Assembly: GCA_945861785.1 (NCBI GenBank)
Contig: CAMAWD010000071.1
Coordinates: forward strand, 1 to 34,160
Source of the DNA: Rhodoferax sp. OV413
GTDB taxonomy: Bacteria; Pseudomonadota; Gammaproteobacteria; Burkholderiales; Burkholderiaceae_C
Direction: 5' to 3'
Length of the DNA stretch: 34,160 bases
The notes beneath the pieces were generated by a model. That model was not told the origin of the DNA. It saw only the letters and a program-made list of their open reading frames with translations, and did no database searches. Of the stretch, positions 8,274-15,783 are shown piece after piece. The position numbers and the translations under genes were made by a program. The number at the start of each line of letters is the position of its first letter. Position 1 is the stretch's first letter.

Positions 8274-8581
8274 CCACGGTGGCACACGAGCAAGCATTGC
8301 CTGACGAGATGGTGCTGCGCCTGTATGTGGCGGGGCAGTCGCCGCACTCTTTGCGCGCCTTGACCAATATGCGGCGCATGTGCGCCGACACCCTTCAGGG
8401 CCGTTACCGTCTCGATGTGATCGACCTCTACCAACAACCGCACCTGGCGCGGGAAGATCAGATTCTCGCCTTGCCGGCATTGGTCAGGAGGCTGCCTGCG
8501 CCACAGCGCATGGTGATTGGCGACATGTCAAACACACAACGCGTGCTGGACGGGCTCGATCTGGCGCCCCTGGCAGACTAG
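8270..8581 (+). CDS. kaiB: KaiB-like clock protein
   Basis: A 103-residue thioredoxin-fold KaiB homologue, normal in length for the family. The core reads VLRLYVAGQSPHSLRALTN (15-33), YRLDVIDLYQQPHLAREDQI (46-65) and LPALVRRLPAPQRMVIGDMS (68-87), closely following the cyanobacterial pattern. In known systems KaiB binds the CI ring of KaiC and competes for output partners. Its ATG overlaps the kaiC stop (ATGA), so the two are translationally coupled. A KaiB-like thioredoxin without a clock role is possible, but adjacency to KaiC favours a functional pair. Confidence 0.92.
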   Translation: MTTVAHEQALPDEMVLRLYVAGQSPHSLRALTNMRRMCADTLQGRYRLDVIDLYQQPHLAREDQILALPALVRRLPAPQRMVIGDMSNTQRVLDGLDLAPLAD

Positions 8582-8590
8582 AGGCAGGCC

Positions 8591-11239
8591 ATGCCAGAAC
8601 CCAAGGACGTCCAATTCGGGGAAGCGTTGCGGGCCGTTCAAGGGGGAGAAATCGACGCCCTGATGGTCGATGGCGCGGCCGGCGCACAGTTGTTCATCCT
8701 GCGCGGGGCAGACCTGGCCTACCGGGTGCTGGTGGAAGAGATGGGCGAAGGCGCATTGACACTGGCGCCTGACGGCGTGGTCGCCTATTCCAACCAGAGA
8801 TTTGCCAGCCTGCTTGGCCTGCCCCTGCAAACCGTGATCGGCTCGGCAGTGCTGCAGTGGGTTGCACCAGAGGCACGCGCGCAACTGTCCGCATTGCTGG
8901 CAGAAGCCCTGTTCAACCCGTGCAGCGCCGAGTTCGAACTGATCGCTGTCGGCCAGGAGCGGGTTGCAGTGCTGGTGTCGCTCAGCCCACTCAAGGTCAA
9001 TGGCCTGGCCGAAGCGGTCTGCATGATCGCCACCGATCTGACACGACAAAAGCGCGGCGCGGCGGCTATGCTGGCCCGCGCAAACATGGCCCAGGCGATC
9101 GAGGCGCACCGGCACAGCGAGGACATGCTGCACGAGAGCATCGCCACGCTGCGGCTGCATGACAGCGCGCTGGGGGTCATTACACAAGGGGTGGTGATCA
9201 CCGACCCGCAACAGCGCATCATCTACGTCAACCGTGCATTCGAGGCCACCACGGGGTACACCCAATCGGAAATGCTCGGGGTCAATTGCAACTTGCTGCA
9301 AGGCCCCAATAGCGACCCTGCCACCGTGGCGAGAATAAGAGAGTCGTTGGCAAGCGGGAAGGATTTTCGTGGCGAGATCCTCAATTACCGAAAAGACGCA
9401 AGCACATTCTGGAACGATTTGTCGATCACCTCGGTAGTGGACACGGATGGCACCCTGACCCACCTCGTCGGGGTGCAAAACGACGTTACGGCGCGCCACC
9501 AGTCGGAAGACGAACGGGCACTGGCGGCCCAGGTTTTCGAGCAAAGCACCGAGGGTTTCATCATTACGGATGCCGCGCAAATGATCATCACCGTCAATGC
9601 TGCATTCAGCACGATCAGTGGTTTTAGCGCGACTGAAGTAATCGGGCGGCCACTCGCCACGCTGAACTCCGACCACCACGATGTGGATTTCGCGCGGGCA
9701 AAATGGGCCGAAGTCGAACATCGTGGCCATTGGGAGGGCGAAACCACGAAACGCCGCAAGGACGGCAGCAGCTACCCGCAGTGGCTCTCCCTGCGTCGTC
9801 TCAGCGATGCAGCGGGCAACACCACCCATTACATTGCGAGCTTCAGCGACATCACCGAACGCAAGGTCGCTGAAAGCCGCATCAGGAGACTGGCCTACTA
9901 CGACCCGTTGACCGGCCTGCCAAACCGCATGCTGGTGGAAGAACGCACCAGTTATGCACTGAAGCTGGCACGCCGCAACAAGACATCGCTGGCGCTGGTG
10001 TTTTTTGACATCGACCACTTCAAGAAAGTCAACGACTCGCTCGGCCACCGGATCGGCGACCTGCTGCTGGTGGCGCTCGCCACTCGCATGCAGTCCGCCG
10101 TGCGGGACCAGGATTGCCTGGCCCGTCTCGGAGGCGACGAGTTCATCTTGATACTGCCGGATACCAATGCCGAAGGCGCAATGCGGGTTGCGCAGAAGCT
10201 GCTGCAACTGGCACAACCAAGCTACACCCTGGAAAATCACGAGTTGTCCATTTCGGTGTCGATGGGGTGCGCGATTTTCCCGTCCGATGCGGATGAATTC
10301 GAGACCCTGGCGAGCTGCGCCGACTCGGCCATGTACCGCGCAAAACACAGTGGCCGCAACAAGGTTTGCTTTCACACGGCGGAAATCCAGGCGCAGACCA
10401 CGCGGGCCATGGCACTGGAGAACGGATTGCGCAAGGCCTTGGAGCTGGGCCAGATGCAACTGCACTACCAGCCGCAGAAGAACCTGGCGACTGGTCGCAT
10501 CATCGGCGCCGAAGCCCTGTTGCGTTGGACACATCCTGAACTCGGCGCCGTTTCACCGGCGGAATTCATTCCGGTGGCAGAAAGCAGTGGGCTGATCGCC
10601 TCGCTGGGTCACTGGGTGCTGGCAAATGCCGCAGCCCAGTTGAAAACCTGGCTCGATCGGGGCATGGCGCCAATTTCCATGGCGATCAACCTCTCTGCCA
10701 CACAGTTTCGGCAGCCGGAGCTGCCAGAGCGGATCCGGGTCTTGCTGGAAACCTCCGGTCTTGACGCGCATCTCCTGGATCTGGAACTGACCGAAAGCGT
10801 GGCGCTGGACGACCCGGTCGGCGCCATCGATACGATGCGGACCTTGCATGCGCTGGGCGTGAAGATGTCCATCGACGATTTCGGCACCGGCTACTCGTCA
10901 CTCAGCTACCTCAAACGTTTCCGGATCAACAAGCTCAAGATAGACCAGTCGTTCCTGCGCAATCTGGTTGACCAAAGCGAAGACCAGGCGATCGTGCGGG
11001 CCATCATCGCCATGGCCAACAGGCTGGGGCTGCAAACCATTGCCGAAGGCGTGGAAACGGAAGCCCAGATGCGTTACCTGAGTGCGCATGGCTGCGATGA
11101 GATTCAGGGATATTGGCTCGGCCGTCCAATGCCGCCGGCGCAGTTCGAGGCGTTCGTGCTGGAGCATTGCGCCTCGCAGCCCGGCGTCGCAGGAGCGATT
11201 TCCGGCGGACGGCGCGAGCTCGATGGCCTGCCGGCCTGA
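8591..11239 (+). CDS. PAS-LOV-PAS-GGDEF-EAL protein in the kai operon
   Basis: An 882-residue multidomain regulator. Residues 9-60 resemble the N-terminal segment I recall from KaiC-associated PAS kinases (GEIDALMVDG, YRVLVEEMGEGALTL). PAS1 is about 45-150. A LOV domain is about 188-302 with GVNCNLLQG (photoactive Cys233, Gln237), NYRKDASTFWN (Asn265, Asn275) and VGVQNDVT (Gln296). A further PAS is about 308-427. GGDEF (514-518) has an RxxD inhibitory site (505-508) exactly five residues upstream. The EAL domain has EALLR (641), DDFGTGYSS (762-770), KLKID (781-785) and EGVETE (819-824). All residues expected for cyclase and phosphodiesterase activity are present. GAGGCAG gives a ribosome binding site; the start is 9 bases after kaiB. 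It probably integrates blue light and the Kai state into cyclic-di-GMP levels. The Arg of the usual NCRFLQ motif is Asn here. Confidence 0.9.
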   Translation: MPEPKDVQFGEALRAVQGGEIDALMVDGAAGAQLFILRGADLAYRVLVEEMGEGALTLAPDGVVAYSNQRFASLLGLPLQTVIGSAVLQWVAPEARAQLSALLAEALFNPCSAEFELIAVGQERVAVLVSLSPLKVNGLAEAVCMIATDLTRQKRGAAAMLARANMAQAIEAHRHSEDMLHESIATLRLHDSALGVITQGVVITDPQQRIIYVNRAFEATTGYTQSEMLGVNCNLLQGPNSDPATVARIRESLASGKDFRGEILNYRKDASTFWNDLSITSVVDTDGTLTHLVGVQNDVTARHQSEDERALAAQVFEQSTEGFIITDAAQMIITVNAAFSTISGFSATEVIGRPLATLNSDHHDVDFARAKWAEVEHRGHWEGETTKRRKDGSSYPQWLSLRRLSDAAGNTTHYIASFSDITERKVAESRIRRLAYYDPLTGLPNRMLVEERTSYALKLARRNKTSLALVFFDIDHFKKVNDSLGHRIGDLLLVALATRMQSAVRDQDCLARLGGDEFILILPDTNAEGAMRVAQKLLQLAQPSYTLENHELSISVSMGCAIFPSDADEFETLASCADSAMYRAKHSGRNKVCFHTAEIQAQTTRAMALENGLRKALELGQMQLHYQPQKNLATGRIIGAEALLRWTHPELGAVSPAEFIPVAESSGLIASLGHWVLANAAAQLKTWLDRGMAPISMAINLSATQFRQPELPERIRVLLETSGLDAHLLDLELTESVALDDPVGAIDTMRTLHALGVKMSIDDFGTGYSSLSYLKRFRINKLKIDQSFLRNLVDQSEDQAIVRAIIAMANRLGLQTIAEGVETEAQMRYLSAHGCDEIQGYWLGRPMPPAQFEAFVLEHCASQPGVAGAISGGRRELDGLPA

Positions 11240-11302
11240 TCCACAACCACGCCGCCGGTATCCGGGTTGTCATGGTCTTGGGAAAGACCCATAAAATGTC
11301 CC

Positions 11303-12691
11303 ATGCCCAGAAGCGCCCGCCTGGTTCCGATCATCGTGGCGAGCCCGCTGTTCCTGCAGAACCTCGACAGTTCGGTCATGGCCACCGCGCTGCCCAGCAT
11401 CGCCCACTCCCTGAATGTGCCACCGCTGCACCTCAACCTGGCCATCACCGCCTACCTGCTGAGCCTGGCCATCTTCCTGCCGGTCAGTGCCTGGCTGGCC
11501 GACCGTTTCGGCCCCAAGCGGGTGTTCTGCGTGGCCATCGCACTGTTTTCCCTGGGTTCGGCCTTGTGCGGCGCTGCCGACTCCCTGCCCGCGATGGTTC
11601 TGTTCCGCGTGTTTCAGGGCCTGGGCGGGGCGATGATGGTGCCGGTAGGGCGGCTGATCCTGTTGCGGGCGGTGCCGCCATCGGAAATGGTGTCCGCCAT
11701 GGTCTGGTTCACGGTACCGCCATTGCTGGGCCGCATGGTCGGCCCGCTGTTTGGCGGCGCGATCGTCAGCGTGGCATCGTGGCGCTGGATCTTTCTGGTG
11801 AACATTCCGTTCGGCTTGCTGGCCATCGCGCTGGCAATGGTTTACGTTCAGGACGAGCGCCCTGTCGCCACCGAAGCAATTCCGTTTGACACCCGCGGAT
11901 TTGTTTGGCTGGCGCTGGGCCTGGGCGCCTTGCTGGGGGCCATGGAGACCGCCGGCAAGGGAATTGCCCCGTGGTGGGTGTCCGCACTGGCCACAGCGGC
12001 GGGCGTTTTCGCGCTGGCGGCCTATTACCGGCACAGCCGCCACCGTCCGCACCCGCTGATGGACCTCGGCCTTCTGCGTTACGCCACCTTTCGCACCAAC
12101 GTGCTGGGCGCCACACCGCTGCGCATCGCCATCGGCGCCACGCCGTTCCTGCTGCCACTGATGCTGCAACTCGGCTTCGGCCTCTCCCCGCTGCAATCGG
12201 GCGCGTTGACGGTGGCCACCGCGATCGGCGCACTGGCCACCCGGCTGGTGATGAAGCGGGCCATCCACGACCTCGGTTTTCGCCGCCTGCTGTTGTTCGC
12301 CACCGTGCTGACCAGCCTGTTCTACATCAGCTACAGCCGGTTTCGCCCGGACACCTCGCACCTGCTCATGTTCTGCACCATGATGGCCGGCGGCCTGATC
12401 AGTTCGTTGTGCATGATCGCGCTCGGCACGTTGGGCTTTTCCGAAGTTCCCAAGGCGCGCATGGGCCATGCCACCGCCCTGTCGACCATGGTCCAGCAAC
12501 TGTCCATCAGTTTCGGCGTGGTGCTGGGGGCCTCGGTCGTCAGTGCGGCATCCTGGTGGCGCGGAGGCGATGGTGTGCATTTGCAGGCCGGTGATTTTTC
12601 ACCCGCCTTCGTCGTGGTGGGTGTGCTGACACTGTTGTCCCTGCTGTCGTTCCGCAAGCTCGGCCCCGCCGTCGGGGTCGAGATGCGCTGA
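11303..12691 (+). CDS. MFS transporter, DHA2 (EmrB/QacA) family
   Basis: A 462-residue integral membrane exporter with 12-14 hydrophobic segments. It has the DHA2 hallmarks LDSSVMATALPSIAHSL in the first helix, the motif A loop LADRFGPKRVF, FRVFQGLGGAMMVPVGRLIL in helix 4, and SWRWIFLVNIPFG. The family expels drugs, dyes or fatty acids by proton antiport; the substrate is unknown. The start at 11303 (MPRSARLVPIIV) puts the first helix at the usual distance; a TTG at 11267 in frame would add twelve residues. The Shine-Dalgarno sequence is poor. It follows the LOV-GGDEF-EAL gene by 63 bases on the same strand, so cotranscription is possible. Confidence 0.87.
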   Translation: MPRSARLVPIIVASPLFLQNLDSSVMATALPSIAHSLNVPPLHLNLAITAYLLSLAIFLPVSAWLADRFGPKRVFCVAIALFSLGSALCGAADSLPAMVLFRVFQGLGGAMMVPVGRLILLRAVPPSEMVSAMVWFTVPPLLGRMVGPLFGGAIVSVASWRWIFLVNIPFGLLAIALAMVYVQDERPVATEAIPFDTRGFVWLALGLGALLGAMETAGKGIAPWWVSALATAAGVFALAAYYRHSRHRPHPLMDLGLLRYATFRTNVLGATPLRIAIGATPFLLPLMLQLGFGLSPLQSGALTVATAIGALATRLVMKRAIHDLGFRRLLLFATVLTSLFYISYSRFRPDTSHLLMFCTMMAGGLISSLCMIALGTLGFSEVPKARMGHATALSTMVQQLSISFGVVLGASVVSAASWWRGGDGVHLQAGDFSPAFVVVGVLTLLSLLSFRKLGPAVGVEMR

Positions 12692-12747
12692 CAGTCGCAC
12701 GGGCATGCCAGGCAAATGACTGGAAGCCGGCATTTACGCTTTCGCAT

Positions 12748-12761
12748 TTGATCCATGTCAA
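12748..12761. promoter_or_regulatory. FNR/ANR-type box upstream of ccoG
   Basis: The sequence TTGATCCATGTCAA matches the FNR consensus TTGAT-N4-ATCAA at nine of ten defined positions. It is centred 65 bases before the proposed ccoG start. FNR or FixK control of cbb3-oxidase assembly genes is established in proteobacteria, so oxygen-responsive control of ccoG is a reasonable inference. Confidence 0.6.
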
Positions 12762-12818
12762 GCTGAAGCATACCCTGGGCCGTACCATCGGCGCAGCGAT
12801 CAAGACCAAGGACCCGTT

Positions 12819-14291
12819 TTGGACCCCCAGCCAACCAGAACACGCAAGGTGATTCCCATCGTCCGGCAGCCAAATCCGGTACCGGCCGGCGCGGCTGCAT
12901 CCGATGGCGGCGAAGAGGTGATGGTCTCGCTCTACGCGGCCCACCAGAAGATCTACCCCCGCAGCGTGTCCGGCCTGTTCTCGAACTGGCGCTGGGGCAT
13001 GGTGTTTCTCACGCAACTCGTCTTTTATGGGCTGCCGTGGCTGGAATGGGGCCAGCGCCAAGCCGTGCTGTTCGACCTGGGAGCACGGCGTTTTTACATC
13101 TTCGGCCTCGTGTTGTACCCGCAGGATTTCATCTACCTGACCGGCATCCTGGTCATTTCGGCGTTGTCGCTGTTCCTGTTCACCGCCGTGGCCGGGCGCC
13201 TGTGGTGCGGCTACGCCTGCCCGCAGACGGTCTACACCGAGATCTTCCTGTGGATCGAAAAGAAAATGGAGGGCGACCGCTCGGCCCGCATGCGCCGCGA
13301 CGCGCTGCCTCTGTCATTCGAAAAGTTCTGGCGCAAGGGCGGCAAGCACCTGCTGTGGCTGGCAGTCGCCTTGTGGACCGGTTTTACCTTCGTCGGTTAC
13401 TTCACACCCATCAAGGTGCTGGGTCTGGAGGTGGTCCAGGCCGACATGGGCTCCTGGGAGGTTTTCTGGACCTTCTTCTACGGCCTGGCCACCTACGGCA
13501 ATGCGGGTTTCATGCGCGAGCAGGTCTGCAAACACATGTGTCCGTATGCACGTTTCCAGAGCGCCATGTTCGACAAAGACACGCTGATCGTCACCTACGA
13601 CACCGAACGCGGCGAACCGCGGGGAAAACGCTCCAGGAAGGCCGACCCCGCAGCGCTCAAGCTGGGCGCCTGCGTGGACTGCAGCCTGTGTGTGCAGGTC
13701 TGCCCTACCGGCATCGACATCCGCAAAGGGTTGCAGTACGAATGCATCGGTTGCGGCGCCTGCGCCGATGTGTGCGACACGGTCATGGACAAAGTGGGTT
13801 ACCCGCGGGGCCTGGTCAAATATTCAACACAGAATGCCATGGCGCAGCACTGGACGCCGGCGCAGACCATGCGGCATGTCTTGCGCCCGCGCACGCTGGT
13901 GTATGCATCGATCCTGGGCACGGTTGTGGTGGCCATGCTGGTGAGCCTGTCGATGCGTATTCCGTTCAAGGTCGACGTGGTGCGCGACCGCGGCGTGATG
14001 GCCCGGATCGTGTCGGGCGGCAACCTGGAGAACGTCTACCGCCTGCAGGTGATGAATGCCACCGAATCTGCCCAAAACTACCAACTCGCGGTGAGCGGGC
14101 TCAAAGGCATCAGCATCAGTTCCGACAGCATGGTCAGCGTGGAGTCGACCCAATCGCGCTGGGTGCCGGTGCGGGTGCATGTGCCCTTTGATGCCGCACC
14201 CGCCGGTTCGCACCCGATCCAGTTCGAGATCACCGCCATGGACGCGCCCGGAAAACTGACGGAAAAGTCGGTTTTCATCGTGCCGCGTTAG
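12819..14291 (+). CDS. ccoG: Cytochrome c oxidase accessory protein CcoG (FixG/RdxA)
   Basis: A 490-residue membrane iron-sulfur protein needed for copper delivery during cbb3 cytochrome oxidase assembly; it is thought to reduce Cu(II). Features are the IYPR motif (45-48), several membrane helices, CGYACPQT (Cys130, Cys134), CKHMCPYARFQ (Cys237, Cys241), two ferredoxin clusters (C285-C288-C291-C295 and C309-C312-C315-C319), and a C-terminal immunoglobulin-like domain (about 360-490). TTG at 12819 is preferred because AAGGA lies about 6 bases upstream; GTG at 12849 or ATG at 12921 are alternatives with poorer sites. An FNR-type box precedes it. The ccoNOP structural genes are not in this window. 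Confidence 0.92.
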   Translation: MDPQPTRTRKVIPIVRQPNPVPAGAAASDGGEEVMVSLYAAHQKIYPRSVSGLFSNWRWGMVFLTQLVFYGLPWLEWGQRQAVLFDLGARRFYIFGLVLYPQDFIYLTGILVISALSLFLFTAVAGRLWCGYACPQTVYTEIFLWIEKKMEGDRSARMRRDALPLSFEKFWRKGGKHLLWLAVALWTGFTFVGYFTPIKVLGLEVVQADMGSWEVFWTFFYGLATYGNAGFMREQVCKHMCPYARFQSAMFDKDTLIVTYDTERGEPRGKRSRKADPAALKLGACVDCSLCVQVCPTGIDIRKGLQYECIGCGACADVCDTVMDKVGYPRGLVKYSTQNAMAQHWTPAQTMRHVLRPRTLVYASILGTVVVAMLVSLSMRIPFKVDVVRDRGVMARIVSGGNLENVYRLQVMNATESAQNYQLAVSGLKGISISSDSMVSVESTQSRWVPVRVHVPFDAAPAGSHPIQFEITAMDAPGKLTEKSVFIVPR

Positions 14292-14337
14292 GCATTGGCG
14301 TGGCGCTCAGGATGCCCACAACACACAAGGAGACCGT

Positions 14338-14628
14338 ATGAAGATGCAACGCCTGATGTGGATCGCCTGGCCCGCGTTTGTGCTGGCCTGCCTGCTGGAG
14401 TTGCTGGTGTTCGCCATGGTCGACCCGCAGGATCTGCACTGGTTCGGCCAGCCGGTCGAGATGTCGCGCCAGGGCGTCTACACGATTGCGTTTTTCGTGT
14501 TCTGGGGCGTGTCGATGGTGGCCAGCGGGCTCACGACGCTGTTGTCGATGTCGCCGTTCGAAGTCAACCGCTGCCCGCTGCCGGCGTGTGACCGGCCTGA
14601 CGGCTGCCCAAAGCAGAGCACCGGCTGA
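14338..14628 (+). CDS. Small two-helix membrane protein downstream of ccoG
   Basis: A 96-residue protein with a strong ribosome binding site (AAGGAGACCGT before the ATG), starting 46 bases after ccoG on the same strand. Two membrane helices are visible at about 8-28 and 46-68, followed by a short tail with three cysteines (CPLPACDRPDGCP, about 79-91). I do not know its function. Position suggests a role alongside CcoG in oxidase or copper handling, and the cysteine tail could bind metal, but this is inference from context only. Confidence 0.8.
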   Translation: MKMQRLMWIAWPAFVLACLLELLVFAMVDPQDLHWFGQPVEMSRQGVYTIAFFVFWGVSMVASGLTTLLSMSPFEVNRCPLPACDRPDGCPKQSTG

Positions 14629-14640
14629 CAAAGCCTCGGC

Positions 14641-14715
14641 TCAGGCCGGGGCTGTAGCCCGCCCCGGCGATTCGTTGATGTCCTGCATCAGCGCGACGTG
14701 GTTGAAGGTGCCCAT
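14641..14715 (-). CDS. Possible 24-residue small protein with strong RBS
   Basis: A short minus-strand frame beginning MGTFNHVALMQDINESP and ending ATAPA, preceded by GGAGGAAAGA directly before the ATG, one of the best ribosome binding sites in the window. Its 3' end overlaps a GC hairpin (14645-14668). About 40 bases upstream is a TACCC-N4-GGGTA palindrome. I recognise no family. It could be a real small protein, a leader peptide, or the surviving 5' end of a lost gene. Confidence 0.35.
   Translation of the reverse strand: MGTFNHVALMQDINESPGRATAPA
14645..14668. terminator. GC-rich hairpin between convergent genes
   Basis: The arms GCCGGGGC and GCCCCGGC form a perfect 8-bp stem with an 8-base loop, 17 bases after the small membrane-protein gene. 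There is no T-run on either strand, so it may stall transcription or protect transcript ends rather than act as a classic intrinsic terminator. Confidence 0.4.
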
Positions 14716-14754
14716 TCTTTCCTCCGGATTTGAAACGCCAAACGAGGTTCATGC

Positions 14755-14768
14755 TACCCCCAAGGGTA
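14755..14768. promoter_or_regulatory. TACCC-N4-GGGTA palindrome, CsoR-family-like operator
   Basis: A perfect 5-bp inverted repeat TACCC/GGGTA with spacer CCAA sits 40 bases upstream of the small minus-strand ORF at 14715. G/C-tract dyads of this shape are typical of operators for the CsoR/RcnR/FrmR repressor family (copper, nickel, formaldehyde). No such repressor gene is in the window, so the link is a suggestion. Confidence 0.35.
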
Positions 14769-14817
14769 TGAGGCGCACATGACCTCGGTCAACATCCGCG
14801 ACCGTGGGGCCCGTGAA

Positions 14818-15783
14818 TCAGACCAGATGGCAAGCCGTCATCCGGCCTTCACCCTTGAGCACCGGGCGCTCTACCCTGCACTGCTGCTCCGCCATGGGGC
14901 ACCGCGGATGAAACGGGCAGCCCGGTGGCGGGGCGATCGGGCTCGGTACTTCACCCGACATCGGCCGGCGGTCGCGGTTCGGGGTCTCGACATTCGGTAT
15001 GGTCTCGAGCAGCAAACGTGTGTACGGATGCTGTGGATCTGAAAACACCTGCTCTGCGGGGCCAACCTCGACAAATCGGCCCAGGTACATGATGGCGATC
15101 TCGTCCGACATGTGGCGCACGACCGACAGGTTGTGGCTGATGAACAGGTAGGTCAGCCCGAATTGCTCCTGCAGGCGGCGCATCAGGTTCAGGATCTGCG
15201 CCTGCACCGAGACATCGAGCGCCGATGTGGGCTCATCACACACCAGAAAGTCGGCTTGCGTCGCCAGGGCACGGGCGATCGAGATCCGCTGGCGCTGCCC
15301 GCCTGAGAATTCATGCGGGTACCGCGACGCGTCGGTCGGCGACAGCCCCACGATGCCCAGCAACTCGCCAATACGTGCCTGGATCGCCGCCTCGCCATCG
15401 ATCAGGTGCAGCTCGCGAATCGGCTCGGAGACGATGTCTCCCACGCGCCAGCGCGGGTTGAGACTGGCGTAAGGATCTTGGAAGATCATCTGCAGACGCG
15501 GTGGCGCACGTGTTCCGTCGGGCTTGTCGATCGGTGTGAACGCCATCGTCCCGGCGGTTGGGGGCTGCAGGCCAACGACCATCCGCGCGAGTGTGGACTT
15601 GCCACACCCGGACTCGCCGACCACGCTCAATGTCTTGCCAAGCGGCACCGAGAACGACACGCCGTCGACCGCGCGCAGCACGCGTTTCGGGCTGCTTTGC
15701 AGGACCCGCGTCAGCCAGGACGGCGATACGTCGAAGTGGCATTTCGCGCCGTCGACCCGCAACGCAATATCGCCCTCAGCCAT
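14818..15783 (-). CDS. Dipeptide/oligopeptide-type ABC transporter ATPase (DppF-like)
   Basis: A 321-residue ABC ATPase. Walker A GESGCGKST is at 56-64, Q-loop FQDPYASLNP at about 101, signature FSGGQRQRISIARAL at 159-173, and Walker B LVCDEPTSALD at 180-190. The C-terminal oligopeptide-transporter extension GCPFHPRCPMAEQQC is present. It pairs with the preceding DppD-like ATPase to power an importer. The start at 15783 is chosen for GGAG five bases upstream and overlaps the previous gene by 8 bases. It is the last gene of a seven-gene operon. The family is certain; the substrate is unknown. Confidence 0.93.
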   Translation of the reverse strand: MAEGDIALRVDGAKCHFDVSPSWLTRVLQSSPKRVLRAVDGVSFSVPLGKTLSVVGESGCGKSTLARMVVGLQPPTAGTMAFTPIDKPDGTRAPPRLQMIFQDPYASLNPRWRVGDIVSEPIRELHLIDGEAAIQARIGELLGIVGLSPTDASRYPHEFSGGQRQRISIARALATQADFLVCDEPTSALDVSVQAQILNLMRRLQEQFGLTYLFISHNLSVVRHMSDEIAIMYLGRFVEVGPAEQVFSDPQHPYTRLLLETIPNVETPNRDRRPMSGEVPSPIAPPPGCPFHPRCPMAEQQCRVERPVLKGEGRMTACHLV

